From positions 1 to 8,570 of the forward strand of contig DATGOL010000046.1 in NCBI GenBank assembly GCA_035306065.1: a stretch of DNA of 8,570 nt, written 5' to 3'. This document shows positions 1 through 5,998 of the stretch, piece by piece. The notes under the pieces were generated by a model, which worked only from the letters and a program-made list of their open reading frames with translations, was not told where the DNA came from and searched no databases. The stretch comes from JBBQHX01 sp035306065. GTDB taxonomy: Bacteria; Gemmatimonadota; Gemmatimonadetes; Gemmatimonadales; Gemmatimonadaceae. Position numbers and translations under genes: made by a program. Each line of letters starts with the position of its first letter. Position 1 is the first letter of the stretch.

Positions 1-489
1 CAACAGCCCAACCCCGCCTGCTGCAGCGTGAACCAGGCACCTGTCTCCGGCGCTGAGGGGGTATGTGGACGTGGCGAGATAGTGCGCTGTCATCCCCTGA
101 AGCATTGCCGCAGCAGCCACCTCCGAGCTCACACTCTCCGGAACCTCCACGGCGCGTGAAGCAGGTATCCGCACGAATTCAGCGTACGACCCCGCAACTC
201 CTGCCCATGCAACACGAGTATCGACCATGGCGGCAGGCACGCCCTCGCCAGTTGCTACAACCGCTCCCGCGCCTTCCTCCCCGAGCGTGAACGGAAGCTG
301 TACGGGATACTGACCTGATCGCTTGTACGTGTCTATGAAGTTCACGCCGCACGCGTGAACACGAACGAGTAGCTCGCCACGATCGGGTTGCGGAACCGGC
401 ACGTCTTCAATTGCGATGCTCTCCGGCCCGCCCGTGGTGTGAACACGTGCGGCGCGCATGGTGGCCGGCAACTCGTCAGGTAGCGTCAT
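1..489 (-). CDS. qor: NADPH:quinone oxidoreductase, zinc-independent MDR family (5' part, runs off left edge)
   Basis: Only the first 163 codons are in the window, open in frame to base 1. The translation matches the quinone oxidoreductase branch of medium-chain dehydrogenases: RVHTTGGPE near residue 15, a GroES-like barrel with HACGVNFIDTYKRSGQYP (46-62), GEEGAGAV (70-77), MLQGMTAHYL (129-138), and the start of the nucleotide-binding fold AAAGGVGLL (155-163) at the edge. The zinc ligands of alcohol dehydrogenases are absent, as expected for one- or two-electron reduction of quinones with NADPH in the cytosol. Two starts are possible: ATG 489, or ATG 459 (codon 11), which begins MRAARVHTTGG and fits the usual family N-terminus better. 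Neither has a clear Shine-Dalgarno sequence. It lies downstream of the peroxidase gene on the same strand but a terminator separates them, so it is probably a separate transcription unit. Family assignment is firm; the quinone substrate is inferred. Confidence 0.88.
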   Translation of the reverse strand, partial: MTLPDELPATMRAARVHTTGGPESIAIEDVPVPQPDRGELLVRVHACGVNFIDTYKRSGQYPVQLPFTLGEEGAGAVVATGEGVPAAMVDTRVAWAGVAGSYAEFVRIPASRAVEVPESVSSEVAAAAMLQGMTAHYLATSTYPLSAGDRCLVHAAAGGVGLL

Positions 490-503
490 CACTTGTAAAT
501 CAG

Positions 504-535
504 ATTATGAAATTCAGAGCGGCGCCCGCCGCTCT
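504..535 (-). promoter_or_regulatory. Candidate promoter and operator-like palindrome upstream of the quinone oxidoreductase
   Basis: On the minus strand CATAAT (509-504) matches the -10 consensus at five of six positions and sits in an AT-rich patch unlike its surroundings. Just upstream of it lies a perfect inverted repeat with 9-bp arms, AGAGCGGCG (516-524) and CGCCGCTCT (527-535), separated by two bases. This palindrome covers the place where a -35 box would be, and no recognisable -35 hexamer is present. That layout would suit a regulator-controlled promoter. A hairpin without a U-tract is the alternative reading. Transcription would start near base 497, only a few bases before ATG 489, so that start would be almost leaderless. 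Confidence 0.35.
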
Positions 536-546
536 CCGTTCACGAC

Positions 547-582
547 AAAAGGGACACCGAGGTACTCCGGAGGTGTCCCCTT
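547..582 (-). terminator. Rho-independent terminator of the cytochrome c peroxidase gene
   Basis: An 8-bp stem, GGGACACC (551-558) with GGTGTCCC (572-579), is followed in the minus-strand direction by TTTT (550-547). It begins about 45 nt after the peroxidase stop codon and precedes the quinone oxidoreductase start, so it should separate the two genes. The other strand has only TTAAAAA after the stem and would not terminate well. Confidence 0.75.
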
Positions 583-625
583 AAAAATCACTCCACGCCA
601 GTGCACCGCTCAGGCGCACACCACA

Positions 626-1711
626 TCACTGGCCTGACGCCTGATTTCGCGAGGGAATGACGCGCGGCAGCTGCGGATGTGTGATGAGCGGGAACTCTCC
701 CGTGAGCGACTCGAGATAGGCAACCAGGAGGTTCACCTCTTCTTCCGTGAACTGGCGCTGCAGCTGTGCACTGCCCATGATGGCCACCGCATCGTGCAGC
801 GTTGCAGCAGAACCATCGTGAAAATAGGGCGCCGTGAGCGCTACGTTGCGAAGCTGCGGAACACGGAACACGTAGAGGTCTTCCGGCCGGTCCGTGACTG
901 CCGCACGACCGATATCCTCGCCGCCCTGCACGTGGCTGAATGCGGCGTACCCCTGGCCACCGAGCAGCACACCGTAGTGGCAACCCAGGCAGCCCGCCTC
1001 CTGGAACAACGCAAGCCCGGCCTTCTGATCTGCCGAGAGTGCGGTGGTGTCGCCCTCCAGGAAGCGGTCGAACGGCGCACCCGGCGTGAGCAGCGTCCGT
1101 TCAAAAACCGCTATCGCCTTGGCCACGTTGTCAAAGGTTAGCGGGTCTGTCTCTCCGGGGAATGCTTCACGGAAGTACGGCTCATAACCCGTTTCCCGAA
1201 GACGCTCAACGGCTTCCTCGGGAGTCAGGTCCATCTCAACGTGCGCCTGAATCGGTCCCTTGGCCTGCTCTTCCAGCGTAGGCGCCCTACCGTCCCAGAA
1301 CTGTGCGCTCAGGAAGGCTGCGTTGAACACCGTGGGGCTGTTTCGCGGGCCTGTGCGTGCCCCTTCGCCAATGGCAACGTCTCGCGCGTCCACACCGGCT
1401 GCACCAACCACGTGGCAGGTGTTGCACGAGATGGTTCCCGAGCGGGAAAGCTTGGGCTCGAAAAACAGCTTGTGCCCCAGGTCCACGCGTTCCGGAGTGC
1501 TGGGATTGTCTATGGGATCTGGCGCCGAATCGGGAAGCACGGCAAAGAGGGGTGAGAGTCCCTCCGGGCGGCTTCCCGTGCTGGTGGCTGCGGAACCGTC
1601 AGGCGCCGGATCGCCGGTGCAGGCGGCAGCGACAGCAAGGACTGCGATTAGCGAAACCGACCTGGCAAACCAGGCCGGGCGCGAAGCGCGCGGAGTGGTC
1701 ATACAGTGCAT
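626..1711 (-). CDS. Di-heme cytochrome c peroxidase (MauG/CCP family), exported
   Basis: This 361-residue protein should reduce hydrogen peroxide to water outside the inner membrane, using electrons from small c-type cytochromes or similar donors. A basic N-terminus and hydrophobic segment (about 15-30) end in AVAAAC (Cys31), a possible but non-canonical lipobox. Two c-type heme sites are present: CNTCH (96-100) in the N-terminal domain and CLGCH (241-245) in the C-terminal domain. Counting from the first heme His, residues seen in the Pseudomonas enzyme fall in register: FWDGR with Trp139 (Trp94), Gln149 (Gln104) and Glu159 (Glu114). FRVPQLRNVALTAPYFHDG (282-300) and Met312 form the usual C-terminal block; Met312 is the likely axial ligand of the high-potential heme. 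The oddity is AIGEG: Glu116 stands where classical enzymes have the distal His (His71). ATG 1702 is a possible alternative start. It is divergent from the PadR operon. Confidence 0.9.
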   Translation of the reverse strand: MHCMTTPRASRPAWFARSVSLIAVLAVAAACTGDPAPDGSAATSTGSRPEGLSPLFAVLPDSAPDPIDNPSTPERVDLGHKLFFEPKLSRSGTISCNTCHVVGAAGVDARDVAIGEGARTGPRNSPTVFNAAFLSAQFWDGRAPTLEEQAKGPIQAHVEMDLTPEEAVERLRETGYEPYFREAFPGETDPLTFDNVAKAIAVFERTLLTPGAPFDRFLEGDTTALSADQKAGLALFQEAGCLGCHYGVLLGGQGYAAFSHVQGGEDIGRAAVTDRPEDLYVFRVPQLRNVALTAPYFHDGSAATLHDAVAIMGSAQLQRQFTEEEVNLLVAYLESLTGEFPLITHPQLPRVIPSRNQASGQ

Positions 1712-1861
1712 GGGAATCCGCTGGTTCTCGGCGACCCTGACTTCCGATTGGCAGTCTCGGGGTGCGCCGTGTAGTTGTAATACGGAAGTTGGCCCGCAGT
1801 GCGTGCGGTCTCAAGCGGCAAAGCTCGTACCGAGGCGTAGGGGATCAGATGATACCATAGC

Positions 1862-1890
1862 TTGACACAGCGAGCGACCTGTGGAATACT
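1862..1890 (+). promoter_or_regulatory. Sigma70-type promoter of the PadR-permease operon
   Basis: A perfect -35 hexamer TTGACA (1862-1867) is followed after 17 bp by AATACT (1885-1890), a four-of-six match to the -10 consensus. Transcription would start near 1897, leaving about 40 nt of leader before ATG 1938. Because the in-frame ATG at 1881 lies inside this promoter, it cannot be the translation start. Confidence 0.65.
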
Positions 1891-1893
1891 CCA

Positions 1894-1906
1894 GTAAGCT
1901 ACTTAC
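1894..1906 (+). promoter_or_regulatory. Candidate operator: short inverted repeat at the transcription start
   Basis: GTAAG (1894-1898) and CTTAC (1902-1906) form an inverted repeat around CTA, over the expected transcription start of the PadR operon. PadR proteins are dimeric winged-helix regulators that often repress their own promoters, so this is a reasonable place for autorepression. The arms are only 5 bp, so chance is a real alternative. Confidence 0.3.
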
Positions 1907-1937
1907 CGGTCAATTGCTTTCTGGAGGCCCACCACCG

Positions 1938-2270
1938 ATGAAACGCTCGCCCTCTGACCTCCTCCAGGGGTCCGTGGAGATGCTCATACTGCGCGCGCTG
2001 GCTTGGCAGACGATGCACGGTTACGCAATCGCACGGTGGATTGCCTCTCGAACGGACGACGTTCTTTCAGTGGAAACGGCCGCTCTCTACCAGGCGCTCC
2101 ACAGGCTGGAACGACGCGGGCTCGTTGCCGCATCCTGGGGAGTGTCCGAAAACAACCGCCGCGCCAAGTACTACGAACTCACGCAGGCAGGCAGGCATGC
2201 ACTACGCGCTGAATCTGAAACGTGGCGGCTGTATGCGAGTGCAGTCGCGCGTGTACTGGACCCTGCCTGA
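1938..2270 (+). CDS. PadR-family transcriptional regulator
   Basis: A 110-residue winged-helix DNA-binding protein of the short PadR type, probably a dimeric repressor. Diagnostic stretches are GSVEMLILRAL (11-21) in helix 1, MHGYAIARWI (26-35), and ALYQALHRLERRGLV (49-63), which leads into the wing. YYELTQAGRHALR (78-90) closes the domain, and a short C-terminal helix follows. I chose ATG 1938 because GGAGG (1923-1927) precedes it by 10 nt, the family starts here, and the upstream in-frame ATG lies inside the promoter. The stop is 14 nt before the permease start, so the two form an operon. This PadR-plus-orphan-permease pair is a recurrent arrangement in Acidobacteriota and Gemmatimonadota. 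It probably controls its own operon; the inducing ligand cannot be read from the sequence. Confidence 0.92.
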   Translation: MKRSPSDLLQGSVEMLILRALAWQTMHGYAIARWIASRTDDVLSVETAALYQALHRLERRGLVAASWGVSENNRRAKYYELTQAGRHALRAESETWRLYASAVARVLDPA

Positions 2271-2284
2271 CGCCGAGGATACCG

Positions 2285-4942
2285 ATGCCTAGCGACCGTC
2301 CGCAGTTTTCGCTCCCTTCGCGCAACAATCGGCGCATGCAGGCGGACCTCGACGAGGAACTCTCCTTCCACAGGGAGATGCGCGTGGACGACCTGAAGGC
2401 GGCAGGACACTCACAGGCAAACGCCGAACGAATGGCAGACGACGAAATCGCCTCGGCCGCAGCCGCACGGCGCAACATACTCCGTGAGGACCAGGGTTCG
2501 GAGTTCACAAGGCGGCGGCTCCGCCTGGCGCGCGAAACCATGGAAGACGTGAAGCACGCGTTGCGCAGCCTGCGCCTCGCGCCCGGAATGGCACTGCTGG
2601 TGATCTTCACACTCGCCCTCGGGCTCGGTGCGAACGTTGCAATCGTCGCCGCGGTAAGGAGCGTGCTTCTGGCGCCGCTACCCTATGCGAACCCCGACGA
2701 ACTGGTTTCGGTTTACCGCACACCGCTCAACGCTCCCGAGCAGGAAGACGCTGTCGCGCCAGGCAGTTGGCAGCTTTACGATCAGCTGGAATCCTTCAGC
2801 AGTGTTGCTGCCTGGATGCAGGGTGGCCGCGCCATGGACGCAGACGATGGACCGGTTCCGCTGGAAGTCGCCTTCGTCAGCTCGAACCTCTTCAGCACCC
2901 TGGGCGTACAGATGCTCCTCGGACGCAGCTTCCGGCCTGGCGAAGACTCAACGGGTGCACCGAGCGTCGTAGTGCTGTCCCATCGCACCTGGTCCACGCA
3001 CTTTGGCTCGGACAGCACTGTAATCGGGCGCCAGGTCCTGCTTGGAAACAATCCCGTTGAGATAGTGGGTGTGTCGCCGAGGGGGTTTTCGCTCCCCGGA
3101 CGCTCGCACGAGCTGTACACGCCTTTGCAGCGGGACGCGCTGCTGGCAAACCCGGAGTTGGCGCAGAAGCGGCGTTTCCTGCGACTCGTGGCGCGTCTTT
3201 CGGATGGAACCGGGTACGAGCGTGCTGCAGCGGAGCTGCAGGGCGCAGCGGCGCGTGAGGCGCTCGACTGGCCGGAAGCGCACGAAGGCTTTACGGCTCA
3301 GATTCGGCCGGTTCGCGAAACAGTCCGCGGTGGAGTTCGAACTCCGCTGCTTATGCTGCTCGGTGCGTCTACCCTGGTGTTACTGATAGCCTGTGCGAAC
3401 GTGGCAGGTGTGCTCCTCGCGAGAGCCATAGTGCGACGGAGAGAACTCGCCATTCGATCGGCACTCGGCGCCGGAAGGGGCCGCCTCACGCGCCAACTGC
3501 TGGCTGAGAGCGCGGTGCTGGCCGGGCTTGGTGGAGCAGCCGGAATTGCGCTCGCGTACGCAGCCACTGCTGGCCTTCGCGTGCTTACCAACGGCATGAT
3601 GCCACCGGAAACGACCATCTCACTCGACGGGAGCACAGTTCTCGTATCCCTGGGCGTCGTGCTGATCAGTGGTGCGCTTGCTGGTGCTGTTCCGGCTCTT
3701 ACCGCAGCAGGCGCCACCATGCGAACAAGCCTGATGTCCGGACGCGGAGACTCAGCGGACGGCTCGCGCCAGCGCGCTCGTGCAGCACTCGTTATGGTGC
3801 AGACAGCCATGGCGGTGATCCTCCTCGTTGGTGCCGGCCTGCTCACGCGGACGCTGGTGGCGTTGAACCAGGTGGACCTGGGCTACCAGGTGGATGGAGT
3901 ACTGGTGTTTCGCGTGAGTCCCCCGTTCGACCGCTATCCTGATGCTGAAGCACAGTCTGCATTCTTTGATGAACTGCACGTGAGGATTGGTGCCCTGCAG
4001 GGCGTTCAGGCAGTTGGACACACAGGAATTGCTCCACTCAACGGCCCTCCAACGTCATCACTTGCAATTGACGGCAGGCCTGCGCCCGGCGCGCGGCTTC
4101 CCGAGGTAAACCTTGGTGTTGTGTCCGACGACTACTTCGGGGCCATGGGCATTCCGTTGATTCGCGGTCGGGTGTTCGGGCCCGGTGACGTTGGCGATGC
4201 TCCAAGTGTGGTGATTGTGAACGATGCGCTTGCGCGGAGATACTTCCCCGAAGGTGATGCCATCGGTTCGAGGATCAGGCTTGGGCCGGACGAGTCCGCC
4301 GCCTGGCGGACGATAGTTGGAGTGGTGGGCGACACGCGTGAGGCTGGTGCGGACGCACCCGCGGCGCCCATGGCATACGAATCGTCCAGACAGCTGCCGT
4401 GGGGGTCTGCGGAGCTGGTGGTTCGTGCGTCAGGCGACCCGCTGTCCCTGGTACCTGCGGTGCGATCTGTTGTGCGAGACATGGACGATGCGCTGCCGCT
4501 GCTGGGGGTGCGCGCGCTGTCCGATGTACTGAGCGGTACACTCGCGCCCCGGCGCACTCCAATGGTGCTGCTCCTTGCATTTGCGGGGATCGCCCTGGTG
4601 CTTGCATCAGTGGGTTTGTATGGCATTACGGCGTACCATGTAGCGGCCCGTACGCGGGAGATCGGCGTTCGTGTAGCACTCGGCGCCGCACGAGGGAGTG
4701 TGCTGGGTCTCGTTGTGCGGCAGGGGCTGAAGGCTACGGTGCCCGGGCTGGTTGCAGGCCTGATCGGTGCTGCATTCCTGTCGCGGCTGCTGGGAGTGCT
4801 GCTCTACGGCGTGCAACCGCTGGATGCAATTACATACGTGGCGGTGGCGCTGCTGCTCCTGGCCGTGTCGCTGGCTGCGCTGGTGGTGCCCGCTCGTCGT
4901 GCGCTGAGGATTGACCCGCTGGTGGCGTTGCGGTCGGAATGA
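2285..4942 (+). CDS. ADOP-type orphan ABC permease (duplicated MacB_PCD-FtsX)
   Basis: An 885-residue inner-membrane protein. A charged cytoplasmic N-terminus (1-95, with LDEELSFHREM at 22-32) leads to membrane helix 1 (about 101-128). A first extracytoplasmic MacB-like domain follows (about 130-350), then FtsX-type helices near 354-378, 408-432 and 450-474. The unit then repeats: helix 500-522, a second outer domain (about 530-755), and helices near 758-782, 815-838 and 848-870. The FtsX signature occurs twice, RRRELAIRSALGAGRGRL (384-401) and RTREIGVRVALGAARGSV (789-806), which shows the internal duplication. There is no ATPase domain and no ATPase gene nearby, hence orphan. MacB relatives use ATP hydrolysis to drive movement of substrates outside the membrane; the partner ATPase and substrate here are unknown. 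ATG 2285 is chosen over ATG 2222 because GAGGA (2275-2279) precedes it and ATG 2222 would overlap the PadR gene. Confidence 0.92.
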   Translation: MPSDRPQFSLPSRNNRRMQADLDEELSFHREMRVDDLKAAGHSQANAERMADDEIASAAAARRNILREDQGSEFTRRRLRLARETMEDVKHALRSLRLAPGMALLVIFTLALGLGANVAIVAAVRSVLLAPLPYANPDELVSVYRTPLNAPEQEDAVAPGSWQLYDQLESFSSVAAWMQGGRAMDADDGPVPLEVAFVSSNLFSTLGVQMLLGRSFRPGEDSTGAPSVVVLSHRTWSTHFGSDSTVIGRQVLLGNNPVEIVGVSPRGFSLPGRSHELYTPLQRDALLANPELAQKRRFLRLVARLSDGTGYERAAAELQGAAAREALDWPEAHEGFTAQIRPVRETVRGGVRTPLLMLLGASTLVLLIACANVAGVLLARAIVRRRELAIRSALGAGRGRLTRQLLAESAVLAGLGGAAGIALAYAATAGLRVLTNGMMPPETTISLDGSTVLVSLGVVLISGALAGAVPALTAAGATMRTSLMSGRGDSADGSRQRARAALVMVQTAMAVILLVGAGLLTRTLVALNQVDLGYQVDGVLVFRVSPPFDRYPDAEAQSAFFDELHVRIGALQGVQAVGHTGIAPLNGPPTSSLAIDGRPAPGARLPEVNLGVVSDDYFGAMGIPLIRGRVFGPGDVGDAPSVVIVNDALARRYFPEGDAIGSRIRLGPDESAAWRTIVGVVGDTREAGADAPAAPMAYESSRQLPWGSAELVVRASGDPLSLVPAVRSVVRDMDDALPLLGVRALSDVLSGTLAPRRTPMVLLLAFAGIALVLASVGLYGITAYHVAARTREIGVRVALGAARGSVLGLVVRQGLKATVPGLVAGLIGAAFLSRLLGVLLYGVQPLDAITYVAVALLLLAVSLAALVVPARRALRIDPLVALRSE

Positions 4943-4956
4943 AGGAGGCAGTAGAT

Positions 4957-4984
4957 AGATCACGGGTGACGGTTGACTGTTCAC
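4957..4984. repeat. Degenerate heptamer tandem repeat, four units
   Basis: Four consecutive 7-bp units, AGATCAC, GGGTGAC, GGTTGAC and TGTTCAC, each ending in AC with T at position 4. They lie in the 161-bp gap between the permease stop and tRNA-Ser(UGA). A second patch with the same unit length and the same AC ending lies at 5628-5676. With only four diverged units this patch would be weak evidence alone. Confidence 0.45.
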
Positions 4985-5020
4985 TGACTTCCGAAACAAC
5001 GGATGGTCGGTTCTGCCGAG

Positions 5021-5038
5021 TATAGTGGAGGCGCCTCC
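5021..5038 (+). promoter_or_regulatory. Candidate -10 box and 12-bp palindrome upstream of tRNA-Ser(UGA)
   Basis: TATAGT (5021-5026) resembles a -10 box and is followed at once by the perfect palindrome GGAGGCGCCTCC (5027-5038), at the expected transcription start. No good -35 hexamer lies 16-18 bp upstream. TTGACT at 4973-4978 is too far away. The tRNA begins 65 nt after the palindrome. Promoter assignment is tentative. Confidence 0.3.
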
Positions 5039-5103
5039 GAGGGTGCTCGATGGTCGCAGCGCGCCTGTCGGCTCCGGTTCGAACCGCTTAGATTGCGCGG
5101 TCT

Positions 5104-5186
<83 letters not shown>

Positions 5187-5229
5187 CTCTGTTCTTGCGC
5201 CTTCATGCCTACCGCTACACGAGGCGACA

Positions 5230-5562
5230 GTGCCGATAGTAGTCCTCCTGATTTTCGCAGTTGGCGTGGTATGCGGCGTTGCCATGTCGGTGATGCGGCG
5301 TGCGGGGGATTCAGGCTCGCAGTGGGGCGGAACTCCGCGTCCACTTGAGCTCGAGCGTCGGCTGGCTCGCCTCGAGCAGGCGTCTGAAGACACCGCCCGG
5401 GCGATGGAGAGGCTGGAGGAGGGCCAGCGGTTCCTGCTCAGCGCCCTCACCGAACGTGGTGAGTCTTCCGAAGGAGCGCAACGCACGCTGGCTCCCGGCG
5501 AACACCGGCCGGTTTCTCCGCCGGAGACCCCATCCAGCCCGCCTGGCGAGCGCCGTAGCTGA
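5230..5562 (+). CDS. Small membrane-anchored coiled-coil protein, function unknown
   Basis: I do not recognise a named family, but this 110-residue frame looks real. It starts with GTG at 5230, preceded by GAGG (5221-5224) at good spacing, 43 nt after tRNA-Ser(UGA). Residues 3-21 form one membrane helix, followed by basic residues (MRR, 22-24), so the rest should face the cytoplasm. Residues 39-75 (LELERRLARLEQ... and RLEEGQRFLLSAL) have heptad-like hydrophobic spacing and charged faces typical of a coiled coil. The tail (88-110) is rich in Pro, Ser and charged residues and probably disordered. Similar short proteins with a LARLEQ...EGQRFL stretch are, as I recall, common in Gemmatimonadota. 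It could be a small envelope scaffold. No enzymatic motif is visible. Confidence 0.68.
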   Translation: MPIVVLLIFAVGVVCGVAMSVMRRAGDSGSQWGGTPRPLELERRLARLEQASEDTARAMERLEEGQRFLLSALTERGESSEGAQRTLAPGEHRPVSPPETPSSPPGERRS

Positions 5563-5627
5563 GAGCCGGCAGGCCGTGCGAGCTAAGGAGCGTCGGTATC
5601 TGCTTGCACATCGAACCCCGCTGGGCC

Positions 5628-5676
5628 CGACGACGGATAACCGACGACCGACGACTGACAACCGATAACTATTAAC
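5628..5676. repeat. Degenerate heptamer tandem repeat, seven units
   Basis: Seven contiguous 7-bp units, in order CGACGAC, GGATAAC, CGACGAC, CGACGAC, TGACAAC, CGATAAC and TATTAAC. The shared form is roughly N-G-A-Y-R-A-C, with AC fixed at the end of every unit. The array fills part of the 195-bp gap between the small membrane protein and tRNA-Ser(GCU). It has no spacers and no dyad symmetry, so it is not a CRISPR array or a terminator. Heptameric tandem repeats are known in intergenic DNA of several bacterial groups, for example the STRR repeats of cyanobacteria. No function is visible. Confidence 0.75.
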
Positions 5677-5682
5677 CGCTTC

Positions 5683-5712
5683 TTGCTCGCCCACCCCGCA
5701 ACTGGCTATCTT
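5683..5712 (+). promoter_or_regulatory. Possible promoter of tRNA-Ser(GCU)
   Basis: TTGCTC (5683-5688) and TATCTT (5707-5712) are spaced 18 bp apart, with matches of three and four of six to the -35 and -10 consensus. A start near 5719 would give a leader of about 40 nt before the tRNA. The match is weak; read-through from upstream is possible instead. Confidence 0.3.
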
Positions 5713-5757
5713 TCAAGGATAGGTGTCTTCACGCGTCGCCCGTGAATGCCACCCCTG

Positions 5758-5846
5758 GGAGAGATGGCCGAGAGGCTGAAGGCACCGGTTTGCTAAACCG
5801 GCATAGTGGGCAACCGCTATCGAGGGTTCGAATCCCTCTCTCTCCG
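5758..5846 (+). tRNA. tRNA-Ser (anticodon GCT)
   Basis: The cloverleaf is complete. The acceptor arm GGAGAGA (5758-5764) pairs perfectly with TCTCTCC (5839-5845). The anticodon stem CCGGT/ACCGG encloses TTGCTAA, giving anticodon GCT at 5792-5794. A long variable arm (about 5802-5820, stem ATAG/CTAT plus inner pairs) marks class II. The T arm is GAGGG, TTCGAAT, CCCTC. The discriminator is G5846 and CCA is not encoded. It reads AGC and AGU serine codons. It shares its anticodon stem with the UGA isoacceptor about 570 bp upstream. Confidence 0.96.
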
Positions 5847-5850
5847 TTTA

Positions 5851-5880
5851 GGGTCCGTCCTCGCGACGGACCCTTTTTTT
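5851..5880 (+). terminator. Strong Rho-independent terminator after tRNA-Ser(GCU)
   Basis: GGGTCCGTC (5851-5859) pairs perfectly with GACGGACCC (5865-5873) over a five-base loop, followed directly by seven T residues (5874-5880). It begins five bases after the tRNA. It should block tRNA transcripts from entering the synthetase gene, which implies that gltX has its own promoter. Confidence 0.93.
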
Positions 5881-5914
5881 CGCCCCTGCGCCTACAGGCT
5901 CACGCCTCGCGCCT

Positions 5915-5943
5915 TTGACGTAAGCGTACCGCCACCCGGTAAT
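5915..5943 (+). promoter_or_regulatory. Candidate promoter of gltX
   Basis: TTGACG (5915-5920) is a five-of-six -35 match. After 17 bp comes GGTAAT (5938-5943), which keeps the last four bases of the -10 consensus. It lies right after the strong terminator, where a new promoter is needed. Transcription would start near 5950, downstream of the in-frame ATG at 5942, which argues that this ATG is not translated. Confidence 0.5.
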
Positions 5944-5986
5944 GTCCAGCACCTCTTCGTCCCCCTCCCCCTCTCCCTCTCCCTCC

Positions 5987-5992
5987 AGGAAG
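5987..5992 (+). promoter_or_regulatory. Ribosome binding site that favours the GTG start of gltX
   Basis: AGGAAG (5987-5992) lies six bases before GTG 5999. No comparable site precedes the ATG at 5942. The site directly follows a 27-nt run of pyrimidines (5960-5986), which leaves the leader with little scope for competing purine pairing. Confidence 0.55.
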
Positions 5993-5998
5993 CGCACC

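Noticed and set aside
588..983. Long open frames overlapping the peroxidase gene on either strand (for example 588-983 minus, 677-1141 plus and 1260-1865 plus)
   Set aside because: They overlap a gene with clear heme motifs, have arginine-rich, low-information translations and no ribosome sites. They are shadows produced by GC-rich codon use.
1740..1789. ACTTCCG (1740-1746) and CGGAAGT (1783-1789) as an operator upstream of the peroxidase
   Set aside because: Seven-base arms 36 bases apart are weak evidence, and no matching promoter hexamers could be found for the minus strand.
5075..5086. Second tRNA or tRNA fragment suggested by the GGTTCGAACC core
   Set aside because: No acceptor or anticodon arm can be paired around it; it is only a palindrome that looks like a T-arm.
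5300..5668. Plus-strand frame running into the heptamer array (ending in RRPTTDNR-like repeats)
   Set aside because: The end is simply the translated 7-bp repeat. The frame at 5230-5562 has the better start, a membrane helix and a coiled coil.
5628..5676. Heptamer array as a CRISPR array or phage attachment site
   Set aside because: There are no spacers, the unit is only 7 bp, and no cas, integrase or duplicated tRNA 3' end is present in the window.
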